64,000 nucleotides of DNA from Alphaproteobacteria bacterium (lineage in GTDB: Bacteria; Pseudomonadota; Alphaproteobacteria; Rhodospirillales; Rhodospirillaceae). The notes under the pieces were generated by a model. It saw only the letters and a list, made by a program, of their open reading frames with translations, was not told where the DNA came from and made no database searches. The position numbers and the translations under genes were made by a program. The DNA is taken from the NCBI GenBank assembly GCA_003246625.1, contig QJZR01000014.1:133219-197218 (forward strand). Reading direction: 5' to 3'. Numbering within the stretch: the stretch's first letter is position 1; the number at the start of each line of letters is the position of its first letter. Below are positions 42,257 through 52,146 of the stretch, in pieces.

Positions 42257-43290
42257 GACGCGGCGCGATCCTCGCCTTGCTGCTGGCGCTGTTGCTGGCG
42301 CCGTTTCCGGCGGCGGCCTTCGGCCCCGACGAGCCCCTTGCCGACCCGGCGCTGGAGGCGCGCGCCCGCGCCCTTTCCAAGGAACTGCGCTGCGTCGTCT
42401 GCCAGAACCAGTCGATCGACGAATCCGACGCCGAACTCGCCCGCGCTATGCGCGGCCTGGTGCGCGAACGCCTGGCGGCGGGCGACACCGATCAGCGGGT
42501 GGTGGCGGCGCTGACCGCGCGCTACGGCGATTTCATCCGTCTGATGCCGCCGGTGAAACCCGCCACCCTGCCGCTGTGGGCGGCGCCGCTGCTGTTCCTG
42601 CTTTTCGGCGGCGCGGCCTGGGTGGGGGCGTTCCGCCGCCGTGGCGGCGACGCGTCGGCCGCCGCCGGGGACGCCGACGCGGCGGCCCTGCCGCGCGCCG
42701 GGGCGGTGCCATTGCTGGCCGCCCTCGCCGTCGCCCTGGGGGTGGCGGGCACGGCCTATCTGGTTCTGGGGCGGCCCGGTTTGCCCGACCAGCCGGTGCG
42801 CCCGCGTCTGGCCGAGCGTCAGGGGGTGGAGGTGGCGGCGATCGCCGAAATGGAAGGGATGGCCACCCGTCTGGAGGCGCGTCTGGCCACCCATCCCGGC
42901 GAGGCGCGCGCCTGGGCGATGCTGGGGCGCGCCTATCTGTTCCTGGGGCGTCCGGCGCAGGCGGCTGCGGCGCTGCGGCGCGGCGTCGACCTGGGGGAAA
43001 CCGACGCCGCCACCCAGGGCGACCTGGCCGAGGCGATGGTGCAGCGCGACCAGTGGGTGGACGCGGCGGCGGAGGACATCTTCCTGGCGGTTTTGGCATT
43101 GGCCCCCGACGATCCGCGCGCCGGGTACTATCTGGGGGTGGCGGCGTTGCAGCGGCGCGACGTGGCACGGGCCCTGGCGCGCTGGCGGCGCGCGGCGGCG
43201 GCGGAACCCGAGGGCTCGCCCTGGCGGCGCAGGCTCGAATTCCATATCGCCCGACTGGCGGAGATGAAAGGCCTCCCCCCTGCCCCTTGA
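42253..43290 (+). CDS. ccmH: CcmH with fused CcmI-like TPR domain
   Basis: EARARALSKELRCVVCQNQSIDESDAELARAMR followed by second TM and TPR-like region. Confidence 0.92.
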   Translation: MRRGAILALLLALLLAPFPAAAFGPDEPLADPALEARARALSKELRCVVCQNQSIDESDAELARAMRGLVRERLAAGDTDQRVVAALTARYGDFIRLMPPVKPATLPLWAAPLLFLLFGGAAWVGAFRRRGGDASAAAGDADAAALPRAGAVPLLAALAVALGVAGTAYLVLGRPGLPDQPVRPRLAERQGVEVAAIAEMEGMATRLEARLATHPGEARAWAMLGRAYLFLGRPAQAAAALRRGVDLGETDAATQGDLAEAMVQRDQWVDAAAEDIFLAVLALAPDDPRAGYYLGVAALQRRDVARALARWRRAAAAEPEGSPWRRRLEFHIARLAEMKGLPPAP

Positions 43291-43353
43291 CGGACGGGGG
43301 ATATGCTCTCACCTTGCGGATGGAATTCTTCCAAACTTAAGGAGCGGCGGACA

Positions 43354-44031
43354 ATGCTGGGCAATTCGAGCAACGGCTATGGGTGCGTGTCGCGGGTGGT
43401 GCACTGGTTGGCGGTGATTCTGGTCGCCAGCGCCTTCGGCCTGGCCTGGGTGATGACCGAGATGGCCAGCTCGCCCGAGAAATTCCGCCTGTATGGCATT
43501 CACAAGTCGATCGGCGCGCTGATCGTCGCCCTCGGCCTGGCGCGTATCGCCTGGACGGCGGCGCAACCCGCGCCGCCGCCGCTGGGCGAGCTTGCCCCCT
43601 GGCAGCGTGCCGCGGCCAAGGCGGTGCACGGCCTGCTGCTGCTGTGGCTGGTGGCGATGCCGTTGTCGGGCTGGCTGATGTCGTCCGCCGCCGGGCGTCC
43701 GGTTTCGGTGTTCGGCTGGTTCGCCCTGCCCGCCCTGATCGGGCCGGACAGGCCGACGGCGCACGCCCTCGGCGAGGTGCACGAGATGCTGGCCAGCCTG
43801 GGCCTGCTGCTGATCGGGCTGCATGTCGCGGCGGCGTTGTGGCACCACTTCGTGCTGAAGGATGGCACTCTGCGTCGGATGCTGCCTTGCCGCCTGGGCG
43901 GCTGCGGCTGCGACGATGGGGCCTGCGGCGGCCCGCCGGAAGGCCGTTCCTGCGGCTGCGGCGGTCATGGCGGCGGTTCTGGCGATGGCTCGGGTTCCTG
44001 CGGTTGCGGCGGCAAGGGCAAGGACGCCTGA
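43354..44031 (+). CDS. Cytochrome b561 family protein with Cys/Gly-rich C-terminal tail
   Basis: YGCVSRVVHWLAVILVASAFGLAWVM; KSIGALIVALGLARI; tail CRLGGCGCDDGACGGPPEGRSCGCGGHGGGSGDGSGSCGCGGKGKDA. Confidence 0.88.
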   Translation: MLGNSSNGYGCVSRVVHWLAVILVASAFGLAWVMTEMASSPEKFRLYGIHKSIGALIVALGLARIAWTAAQPAPPPLGELAPWQRAAAKAVHGLLLLWLVAMPLSGWLMSSAAGRPVSVFGWFALPALIGPDRPTAHALGEVHEMLASLGLLLIGLHVAAALWHHFVLKDGTLRRMLPCRLGGCGCDDGACGGPPEGRSCGCGGHGGGSGDGSGSCGCGGKGKDA

Positions 44032-44115
44032 CCCGGAATTTCGTTCCGAATCGTACAAGATCGGCCTCCCTTCCCCCGCCTATCCTGGCGGCCCGGCGAA
44101 AGGAGGCCGGTTTTC

Positions 44116-44499
44116 ATGACGCAGGATTTCGATATCGACCGTGGCCGTCTGGCCCTCGCGGCGGAGGATCGTCCCCTCGCTGCGGCGGAGTGGACGCCGC
44201 ACCCCAAGTTTCCCGGCGTCGCCATGCGCGCCGTCGCCCTGGCGGCGGAGACCGGCGGCACCTTTAGCCAGCATCAGGTGCGGGTCGACCCCGGCTGCGC
44301 GATCGGCGACCACACCCATCCCGACCATTGGGAATCCCATCTGGTGCTGTCCGGCGGCGGCGAGGCGGAAATCGCCGGACGGCGCGCCGTCTATGCCCCC
44401 GGTACCCTGGGCGTGATGCCGCGCGGCGCGTTGCATCGCGTTGGCGCGGGAACGGAAACCCTTTATATTCTGGCGACGTTCGTTCCCGCGCTCGCCTGA
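44116..44499 (+). CDS. Cupin domain protein
   Basis: VDPGCAIGDHTHPDHWESHLVLSGGGEAEIAGRRAVYAPGTLGVMPRGALHRV. Confidence 0.82.
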   Translation: MTQDFDIDRGRLALAAEDRPLAAAEWTPHPKFPGVAMRAVALAAETGGTFSQHQVRVDPGCAIGDHTHPDHWESHLVLSGGGEAEIAGRRAVYAPGTLGVMPRGALHRVGAGTETLYILATFVPALA

Positions 44500-44514
44500 A
44501 GAGGTTCCCGCCCC

Positions 44515-45261
44515 GTGTCCGGCCGTGCCCGCCATGCCGCGACCCTGATCCGCCTGCCGCTCGGTTGCGCGGTCTGCGTCGGCGCGGCGGGCGGCCGGAC
44601 CCTGGCCGCCCACGCCCATCGTTCCCTGACCGCGACCGTCGCCCTGGCCGCGCCGCGCCGCCTCGACCTCGGCGGCGGCCGCGTCGTGGTTCTGCCGCCG
44701 GGCGCGGTGCTGACGATCCCCGCCGGGTTCCCCCATGCCGAGGCGCGCGGCGGCCGGGCGGTTTCGCTCAGCCTGCCGCCCTCGCTGCTGCCGCAGGCGG
44801 CGCGCGGCGTCTGTCTGCTCGACGCGCCGGAATTGGCCGCGGCGGTCGCCGCCCTGGCCGGTCTGGGCGGGCCGCCGCCGTCCCTGCGCGCGCTATTGCG
44901 GTGGTTGGCCGAGGCACCGTTCCTGGTGCTGGCGCCACTTCTCGCGCCGCCCCCCGCCGACATCCGCCAGGCGCGCGCCTGCCTCGGCGAAGGGGAGGCG
45001 GCGTCCCCCCGGGGCGGCGGTTTCGGCCATCGTTTCCGGCGCCATGTCGGATTGTCGCCGACCGCCTGGCGCGGCCTTGCCCGGGTGCGCCGCGCCTGCG
45101 CCCTGCTTGCCGCCGGGGAAGCCCCGGCCGCCGCCGCCGCCGAGGCCGGCTTTTTCGACCAGAGCCATATGTCGCGTCAGTTCCTGCGTTTCCTGGGAAT
45201 GACGCCGGGCGAATACCGCGCCGGGATTGGCACGGCAATGGGCGATTCCCTCCAGGACTGA
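44515..45261 (+). CDS. AraC family transcriptional regulator (GTG start)
   Basis: C-terminal HTH: VGLSPTAWRGLARVRRACALLAAGEAPAAAAAEAGFFDQSHMSRQFLRFLGMTPGEYR. Confidence 0.88.
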   Translation: MSGRARHAATLIRLPLGCAVCVGAAGGRTLAAHAHRSLTATVALAAPRRLDLGGGRVVVLPPGAVLTIPAGFPHAEARGGRAVSLSLPPSLLPQAARGVCLLDAPELAAAVAALAGLGGPPPSLRALLRWLAEAPFLVLAPLLAPPPADIRQARACLGEGEAASPRGGGFGHRFRRHVGLSPTAWRGLARVRRACALLAAGEAPAAAAAEAGFFDQSHMSRQFLRFLGMTPGEYRAGIGTAMGDSLQD

Positions 45262-45362
45262 TCGGATTCGCGCCATTGTCGCGGAGCCGACACCTCCTTG
45301 CGCCGAAGATGGCCTTGGGAATGCTGGATTTTTCCGCTGGCACGAACCTTGCTGTGGTGTTG

Positions 45363-45393
45363 GCCTACATAACGCGTCCGCCGTTATGTAGGC
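45363..45393. promoter_or_regulatory. Perfect 12-bp inverted repeat upstream of modE, candidate Mo-box
   Basis: GCCTACATAACG-CGTCCGC-CGTTATGTAGGC, 32 bp before modE ATG. Confidence 0.65.
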
Positions 45394-45425
45394 AGACAAC
45401 CGAACGCCGCCCGACGGAGGTTCCC

Positions 45426-46229
45426 ATGCCGCGTACCGCCCTGATCCCCCAGTTCACCATCGAAGGCGATGGATTGAGCCGTGTCGGCGCGGACCGTATC
45501 GGTCTGTTGGAGGCGGTGCGCGACCAGGGGTCGATCTCCGCCGCGGGGCGGTCGCTCGGCCTGAGCTACAAGGCGGCGTGGGACGGCGTCAACGCCCTCA
45601 ACAACCTGTTTCCCCAGCCCCTGGTCGTCGCGCAGCCGGGCGGACGCCATGGCGGCGGCGCGGCGTTGACCGCCGAAGGGGCCGAGGTGATAGCCGCCTT
45701 CCACGTCCTGGAACGGGACCTTGCCCAGGCGATGGCCGACCTGCGCGCCCGCCTGGCCGAACAGGGCGGCCCCCGTGCCTCCCGCCTGCTGAGGAGCCTT
45801 GCCATGAGAACCAGCGCCCGCAACGCCCTTCTGGGCGTCGTCGAAACCGTCATCCCCGGCGCGGTGAACGCCGAGGTGGTGCTGCGCCTGTCCGACGGTG
45901 TGCACCTGACCGCGGTGCTGACCGCGCGTAGCGTCGCCGACCTGGGGCTCGCCCCCGGGGTGGAGGCGACGGCGCTGATCAAGTCCAGTTTCGTCATCCT
46001 GGCCCCGGCAGGCGAGGTGGGGCGCATCTCCGCCCGCAACCGCCTGGAGGGGACGGTCGCCGCCCGCGACGACGGCGCGGTGAACAGCGAGATCGTCCTC
46101 GACATCGGCGGCGGCAAGACCATCGCCGCCATCGTCACCAAGGACGGCGCCGAGGATCTGGGGTTGCGGCCGGGCGACCGCGCCTGCGCCCTGATCAAGG
46201 CGTCGCACATCATTCTTGCCGTCGCGTGA
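45426..46229 (+). CDS. modE: Molybdate-responsive regulator ModE (HTH + TOBE domains)
   Basis: GADRIGLLEAVRDQGSISAAGRSLGLSYKAAWDGVNALNNLFPQPLV; two TOBE/Mop repeats; followed by modABC. Confidence 0.95.
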   Translation: MPRTALIPQFTIEGDGLSRVGADRIGLLEAVRDQGSISAAGRSLGLSYKAAWDGVNALNNLFPQPLVVAQPGGRHGGGAALTAEGAEVIAAFHVLERDLAQAMADLRARLAEQGGPRASRLLRSLAMRTSARNALLGVVETVIPGAVNAEVVLRLSDGVHLTAVLTARSVADLGLAPGVEATALIKSSFVILAPAGEVGRISARNRLEGTVAARDDGAVNSEIVLDIGGGKTIAAIVTKDGAEDLGLRPGDRACALIKASHIILAVA

Positions 46230-46270
46230 GTACGGTTGGTTTTTCCCCCGATCCGCAAAGGAGTTCCCCG

Positions 46271-47023
46271 ATGAAACGTTCCTGGTTGTCCGCCGCCGTC
46301 CTGGCCGTCGGCTTGTTGCTTTCCCCCCACGCCGCCCGTGCCGGACAGGCGCTGATCGCGGTGGCCGCCAACTTCACCGCGCCGGTGCAGGAAATCGGCA
46401 AGGCCTTCACCGCCAAGACCGGCCACACCGTGGAGTTCAGCTTCGGCGCCACCGGCAAGCTCTATACCCAGATCACCCAGGGCGCGCCCTTCGATGCCTT
46501 CTTCGCCGCCGACGACAAGCGGCCGCTGAAGGCGGAGCAGGAAGGCTATGGCGTGCCCGGCTCCTCGTTCACCTATGCGGTGGGCAAGCTGGTGCTGTGG
46601 AGCAAGACGCCGGGCCTGGTCGACGCCAAGGGCGAGGTGCTGAAAAAGGGCGCTTTCGCCAAGATCGCCATCGCCAATCCGAAGACCGCCCCCTATGGCG
46701 CGGCGGCGGTGGAGACGATGACCAAGCTGGGCGTGTTCGACGCCTTGAAGCCGAAGGTCGTCGAGGGCAACAACATCTCGCAGACGCATCAGTTCGTCGC
46801 CTCCGGCGCCGCCGAACTGGGCTTCGTCGCGTTTTCCCAGGTGGCTCTCGATCCGACCGGATCGCGTTGGCCGGTGCCGCAGGAGTTCTATACTCCGATC
46901 CATCAGGACGTGGTCCTGCTGAAGAAGGGTGCCGCCAATCCCGTCGCCAGCACCTTCCTGGACTTCATGAAAAGCCCGGAAGCGTTGGCGGTGCTGAAGA
47001 AGTACGGATACGGCGCGCTGTAA
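46271..47023 (+). CDS. modA: Molybdate ABC transporter substrate-binding protein ModA
   Basis: Signal peptide, [42 protein letters not shown]. Confidence 0.95.
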   Translation: MKRSWLSAAVLAVGLLLSPHAARAGQALIAVAANFTAPVQEIGKAFTAKTGHTVEFSFGATGKLYTQITQGAPFDAFFAADDKRPLKAEQEGYGVPGSSFTYAVGKLVLWSKTPGLVDAKGEVLKKGAFAKIAIANPKTAPYGAAAVETMTKLGVFDALKPKVVEGNNISQTHQFVASGAAELGFVAFSQVALDPTGSRWPVPQEFYTPIHQDVVLLKKGAANPVASTFLDFMKSPEALAVLKKYGYGAL

Positions 47024-47045
47024 ACCGGGCCGGGGAGAAGCCGGG

Positions 47046-47711
47046 ATGTGGGAGACCGTCGGACTGACCGTGAAACTGGCCGCGACCAGCACCACACTGC
47101 TGTTGCTGCTGGGGACGCCCTTGGCCTGGTGGCTGGCGCGTAGCCGCCACTGGGCGAAGGAGGTGGTGGCGACGGTGATCGCCCTGCCGCTGGTGTTGCC
47201 GCCGACGGTTCTCGGCTTCTACCTTCTCGTCGCCATGGCGCCGGGCGGGCCGCTCAACGCGATGCTGAAGCCGTTCGGCATCGCGTCCTTGGCCTTCACT
47301 TTCCCCGGGCTGGTGGTGGGCTCGGTGGTCTATTCCCTGCCTTTCGTCGTCAATCCCATCCGCAACGCCTTCGAGGCCTTCGGCGACCGCCCTATGGAGG
47401 CGGCGGCGACCCTGCGGGCGCGGCCTTTCGACGCCTTCGTCACCGTTGCCCTGCCGCTGGCCAGCCCGGGCATCCTGACCGGCGCCATCTTGGGCTTCGC
47501 CCATACCGTCGGCGAGTTCGGCGTGGTGCTGATGATCGGCGGCAACATTCCCGGCCAGACCAAGGTGCTGTCGATGACCGTCCTCGACTATGTCGAGACC
47601 CTGGATTGGGCGCCGGCGCACCTGCTGTCCGGGATGATGCTGGGGTTCTCGTTCTGCGTCATCCTGACGATGACGGTGTTGGAGAAACGCTTGCGGAGGC
47701 ATCTGCGATGA
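47046..47711 (+). CDS. modB: Molybdate ABC transporter permease ModB
   Basis: [48 protein letters not shown]. Confidence 0.95.
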   Translation: MWETVGLTVKLAATSTTLLLLLGTPLAWWLARSRHWAKEVVATVIALPLVLPPTVLGFYLLVAMAPGGPLNAMLKPFGIASLAFTFPGLVVGSVVYSLPFVVNPIRNAFEAFGDRPMEAAATLRARPFDAFVTVALPLASPGILTGAILGFAHTVGEFGVVLMIGGNIPGQTKVLSMTVLDYVETLDWAPAHLLSGMMLGFSFCVILTMTVLEKRLRRHLR

Positions 47712-48820
47712 GCCGCATCGAGGCCCGCTTCTCCGGCCGCGTCGGCGGTTTCTCCCTGGATGCCGCCTTCACCGCGCCGGATCAGGGCGTCACCGCCCTG
47801 TTCGGCCCCTCGGGGTGCGGCAAGACCACGGTGCTGCGTTGCATCGCCGGGCTGGAGCGAATGGACGGCGGGTATTTCTCTCTGGGCGACGGCGAGGTCT
47901 GGCAGGACGGGCGGGTCTTCCTGCCGCCCTATCGCCGCGCCGTCGGCTATGTCTTCCAGGAGGCGAGCCTGTTCCCCCACCTGTCGGTGACCGCCAACCT
48001 GCGCTACGGCATGCGCCGCGCCGCCGACCGCGGCGTTGCCTTCGACGAGGTGACGGAGCTTCTGGGACTTTCCCGCCTGCTCGGCCGCTCCCCCGCCAGG
48101 CTGTCGGGCGGCGAGCGCCAGCGCGTCGCCATCGGCCGCGCCCTGCTTTCCCAGCCGCGCCTGCTGTTGATGGACGAACCGCTGGCCGCCCTCGACCGCA
48201 TCAGCAAGGACGAGATCCTTCCCTATCTGGAGCGCCTGCACGACGCGCTGTCGATTCCGGTGATCTACGTCAGCCACGATTTTTCCGAGGTCGAGCGCCT
48301 GGCCGACCATCTGGTGTTGCTGGCGGCGGGGCGGGTGACGGCGGCGGGCCCCCTGGCCGAGGTTCTGGCCGACCCGGCGCAGCCCTTCTGCCGCCGCGCC
48401 GACGCGGCGGTGGTGATCGACGGCCGGGTCGAGGCGGTGGACGTCGCCTATGGCCTGTCGCGGGTGTCGGTGGCGGGGGCCGACCTGCTGGTGCCGGACG
48501 CCGATCCGGTTTCCGGCGCGCGCCGCCGCCTGCGCATCGCCGCGGGCGACGTCAGCCTGTGCCGCGAAGCGCCGCGCGAGACTTCGATCCTCAATGTTCT
48601 TCCCGCACGGGTGGAAGAAATCATCCCCGGAGACGCCGGACAGTGCGGCGTTCGCCTGCGTCTGGGGACGGACGGCGCGGGTGCCGTTCTTTTCGCCCGG
48701 ATCAGCGAGAAATCGCGCGACGCCCTGGCCTTGAGCGTGGGCGAGGCGCTGTACGCCCAGGTCAAGGGCGTGGCGATGGTGGATTTCCGGTTGCCTCGGC
48801 CGGATGGGGCCGCGCTCTAG
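47708..48820 (+). CDS. modC: Molybdenum ABC transporter ATP-binding protein ModC
   Basis: [58 protein letters not shown]-terminal TOBE. Confidence 0.95.
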   Translation: MSRIEARFSGRVGGFSLDAAFTAPDQGVTALFGPSGCGKTTVLRCIAGLERMDGGYFSLGDGEVWQDGRVFLPPYRRAVGYVFQEASLFPHLSVTANLRYGMRRAADRGVAFDEVTELLGLSRLLGRSPARLSGGERQRVAIGRALLSQPRLLLMDEPLAALDRISKDEILPYLERLHDALSIPVIYVSHDFSEVERLADHLVLLAAGRVTAAGPLAEVLADPAQPFCRRADAAVVIDGRVEAVDVAYGLSRVSVAGADLLVPDADPVSGARRRLRIAAGDVSLCREAPRETSILNVLPARVEEIIPGDAGQCGVRLRLGTDGAGAVLFARISEKSRDALALSVGEALYAQVKGVAMVDFRLPRPDGAAL

Positions 48821-48828
48821 GGTTGTTT

Positions 48829-48864
48829 ATCCCCAAGCGCTCTCTCTTCCCGATGGGGATTTTT
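48829..48864 (+). terminator. Possible terminator after modC
   Basis: ATCCCCA-N18-TGGGGAT followed by TTTT; long loop makes it weak. Confidence 0.35.
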
Positions 48865-49126
48865 CATCCCGCAAAACGCGAGTCGCCGAAGCCCGCTTTC
48901 GGGGCATCCCGGGCGGCGCATATCAACCTGGAATTTATAAATCTCGACAAAAAAAGTTTATTATTCCGATCAATGATATACCTAGGGTTGACGTAACCGG
49001 GTACGCGCACCCACGATTCCACAGTTGTGGTTGGTGCAATCCTCACTACCATATGTCTCATCACGAGTTCTGAAAGTTTCATCCGGGAGGCGATATTCGT
49101 TCCCCGGAAACGGAGGAGGCTTGTCG

Positions 49127-51562
49127 ATGCTGAAGATGTCCAACATCAAGATCGGCACCAGGGTTTTGACTGGTTTCTCGATGCTGATTCTTTTGATCGC
49201 AGTGGTCTCCGGAACCGCGTACATGAACGGCCAGAGCTTTGGGGGGGCTATCGCTGAATATGCCCGTGTTTCCGGTAACAGCGCCAAGGTTGCGACGATG
49301 GGGGAAAACGTCGCCGACCTGGAACGCGACGTGCAACTTTTCCTGTCCAGCGGGGCCCAGGGCAACGCGGAATCGGCCCAAAAGAGCCTGTCCACGTTGA
49401 AGGCCGCCGCCGACGCGTTGATCGCCGCGACGAAGAATCCGACGCGCCGCGAACGCATCGAACAGGCCGCGCAGCAGTTGGCCGGTCTGACCTCCGAGTT
49501 CGACAAGCAGGTGAAGCTTGAGGCGGAACGCGCCGCCGCGCAGCAGTCGGTGGAGGCTCTGGGGCCGCAGATGCGGATGACCCTGACTCAGGTCACCGAA
49601 CGCCTGATCGCCGCCCGCGACTACGAACTGGCCAGTCAGGCCGGGGTGACGCAGGAAGGGCTGATGCTGGCGCGGATCGACGCGCTGCGCTTCCTCAAGG
49701 CGCCGAGCGCCGAGGCGGCGGCGGTGCTGAAGAAGCGCATGGCCGACTATGTCGAACGGACCGGGCGTCTGGCCCGTGCCCTGCCGCCGGGCGAACAGCG
49801 CAGGATGGTGGAGAGCCTGTTGCGCGACGCCGACCTTTATCAGAAGACCTTCGACCGCATCGGCGACCTCAGCGTCGCGGTGCGCGCCCAGGCCGACAAG
49901 AGCATGGCGCAATCCGCCCTGTTCCAGAAGCAGATGGGCGCAATCCGCCAGGCGCAGGACGCCAATCTGGCCGAGACCGTTGCCAATACCAACAGCCGCA
50001 TCGCCTCGTCCAACGCCCTGGTCTTGGGTTTGGCGGCAATGGCGCTGGTCCTGGGCATCGGTTCGGCGTTCGTCATCGGGCGCGGCATTTCCGGGCCGGT
50101 GAAGGGGATGACCGCGGCGATGGAGAAGTTGGCGCGCGGCGACCTGGAAACCGAGGTTCCGGCGCGCGGCAACAAGGATGAGATCGGCTCCATGGCCGCC
50201 GCGGTGCAGGTGTTCAAGGACAATGCCATCCGGGTCCGCAAGCTCGAGGCCGAGGCCGAGGAACAGAAGCGCCGGGCGGAAGCCGAACGCCATGCCGCGA
50301 TGCTGAAGATGGCGGACGAGTTCGAACAGAGCGTCGGCCACGTCATCGAGCGGGTGGCCGCGGCGGTTTCCGAATTGCAGGCGGCGTCGGGGCAGATGGC
50401 CTCCACCGCGGCGGAAACCTCGGCCCAGGCGACCAGCGTCGCCAGCGCGGCGGAGGAGGCTTCCTCCAACGTGCAGACGGTGGCCTCCGCCACCGAGGAA
50501 CTGGCCGCCTCGATCAACGAGATCGGCAAGCAGGTGGCGCACTCCGCCCAGGTGGCGGAAAAGGCCACCCATCAGGCCGAAGCCGCCAGCACCTCGATCC
50601 GCAGCCTGGCCGAAAACGCCAACCGTATCGGCGAGATCATCGGCCTGATCAACGACATCGCCAGCCAGACCAACCTTCTCGCGCTCAACGCCACGATCGA
50701 GGCAGCGCGCGCCGGGGATGCGGGCAAGGGCTTCGCGGTGGTGGCGGGCGAGGTGAAGAACCTGGCCAACCAGACCGCCAAGGCGACCGAGGAGATCACC
50801 CAGCAGATCGGCGCGGTGCAGGAAGGCACCACGGTGGTGGTCGGCGCGGTCGAGGCGATCACCGGCGTGATCGGCGACATGGGCGAAATCGCCGCGGCGG
50901 TGGCCTCGGCGGTGCAGCAACAGAACGCCGCGACCTCGGAAATCGCCCGCAACGTCGAACAGGCGGCGGCGGGGACGCAGGAGGTCTCGGCCAACATCCA
51001 GGCGGTGGAAAGCGCGGCGCAGGAAACCGGCGCGGCGGCGGCGCAGATCAACGCCTCGGCGACCGAGCTGTCGCAGCAGGCGGAGTATCTGCGCAACGAG
51101 GTCGGCCGTTTCCTCGACCAGGTGCGCGCCGAAAAGGACCAGATGAAGCTGATGTCCTGGGATCGGGACGTGGAATGCGGCGTCGATGCCATCGACGACG
51201 ACCACCGGCAACTGATGGACCTGATGAACGCCACCTACGCGGAAATGATGTCGGGGGAGGGTCTGGGGAATCCCGAACCACTGCTCGACAAGGTTCAGGC
51301 CCTGCTGGAAACCCACTGCGCGGCGGAAGAACAGATGATGGTCAAGAGCGCCTATCCGCAGACCACCAACCACCAGCGGACGCACCGCGAACTCCTTGAA
51401 CGCCTGACCTTGTTGCGGCGCAGCCTGCAAAGCGGCCGTGCCGACGTCGGCAAGGAGATCTTCGAGCATCTGAGCGCCTATCTGCGGGAGCACATGCTCA
51501 ATGCCGATATCGCTCTCGCCGATCACGTCATGGGTCGTGATCGGCAGGCCAAGGTCGCCTGA
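49127..51562 (+). CDS. Methyl-accepting chemotaxis protein with C-terminal bacteriohemerythrin domain
   Basis: [54 protein letters not shown]-terminal DDDHRQLMD...[10 protein letters not shown]...HQRTHREL...[14 protein letters not shown]. Confidence 0.93.
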   Translation: MLKMSNIKIGTRVLTGFSMLILLIAVVSGTAYMNGQSFGGAIAEYARVSGNSAKVATMGENVADLERDVQLFLSSGAQGNAESAQKSLSTLKAAADALIAATKNPTRRERIEQAAQQLAGLTSEFDKQVKLEAERAAAQQSVEALGPQMRMTLTQVTERLIAARDYELASQAGVTQEGLMLARIDALRFLKAPSAEAAAVLKKRMADYVERTGRLARALPPGEQRRMVESLLRDADLYQKTFDRIGDLSVAVRAQADKSMAQSALFQKQMGAIRQAQDANLAETVANTNSRIASSNALVLGLAAMALVLGIGSAFVIGRGISGPVKGMTAAMEKLARGDLETEVPARGNKDEIGSMAAAVQVFKDNAIRVRKLEAEAEEQKRRAEAERHAAMLKMADEFEQSVGHVIERVAAAVSELQAASGQMASTAAETSAQATSVASAAEEASSNVQTVASATEELAASINEIGKQVAHSAQVAEKATHQAEAASTSIRSLAENANRIGEIIGLINDIASQTNLLALNATIEAARAGDAGKGFAVVAGEVKNLANQTAKATEEITQQIGAVQEGTTVVVGAVEAITGVIGDMGEIAAAVASAVQQQNAATSEIARNVEQAAAGTQEVSANIQAVESAAQETGAAAAQINASATELSQQAEYLRNEVGRFLDQVRAEKDQMKLMSWDRDVECGVDAIDDDHRQLMDLMNATYAEMMSGEGLGNPEPLLDKVQALLETHCAAEEQMMVKSAYPQTTNHQRTHRELLERLTLLRRSLQSGRADVGKEIFEHLSAYLREHMLNADIALADHVMGRDRQAKVA

Positions 51563-51620
51563 CCCGGGCGGCCGAAGGACCCAAGAAACGGCAAGATCCC
51601 CCGAACGGGACCCTGAGAGG

Positions 51621-51653
51621 CCGGCCCTCGCGAAAAGCGGGGGCCGGTTTTTT
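51621..51653 (+). terminator. Rho-independent terminator downstream of the MCP-hemerythrin gene
   Basis: CCGGCCCTCGC-GAAAA-GCGGGGGCCGG (one G-U type pair) followed by TTTTTT. Confidence 0.9.
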
Positions 51654-52146
51654 ATGCGCTCAGCCGCGCCGCCAGGGCGTCGATTTCGTCCTCGGCGTAG
51701 ACGGCGACGCCGTGCCGCCGCAACAGCGCGGCGGTCAGCCCCATGCCGGGCTGCTTGCGGCCTTGGAAGCGCCCGTCATAGATCAGGCGGCTGCCGCAAC
51801 TGGGGCTGCCGTCGGCCAGCAGGGCGAAGGCGCACCCCTGGCGGCGGGCGATGTCGAGGGCCTTCCGCGCCCCGGCCAGGAACGGCGCGGTGACGTCGCC
51901 GCCGTCGCGGTCGAAGACCCCCGCCGCGCCGTCCAGCACCGCCTCCGCCGCGACGTCCGGGGCGATTTCCGCCGGAGTGCGCGGCGCGGGCATGCCGGCC
52001 GCCATTTCCGGGCACAGGGGCACCAGGCGGCCTTCCGCCGCCCATCGTTCCAGCAGGGGGTGGGCGAAGGGTTTGGCGCGGCCGTCATAGCGCACCGGCT
52101 GGCCGAGCAGGCAGGCGCTGACGAGAATCCGGGCGGGCGGGGTCAT
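51652..52146 (-). CDS. DUF523 family protein
   Basis: ARILVSACLLGQPVRYDGRAK; LVPLCPEMAAGMPAPR; ALLADGSPSCGS. Confidence 0.9.
   Translation of the reverse strand: MTPPARILVSACLLGQPVRYDGRAKPFAHPLLERWAAEGRLVPLCPEMAAGMPAPRTPAEIAPDVAAEAVLDGAAGVFDRDGGDVTAPFLAGARKALDIARRQGCAFALLADGSPSCGSRLIYDGRFQGRKQPGMGLTAALLRRHGVAVYAEDEIDALAARLSA

Noticed and set aside
49079-51526. 815-aa minus-strand ORF
   Set aside because: Antisense to the MCP-hemerythrin gene; no motifs.
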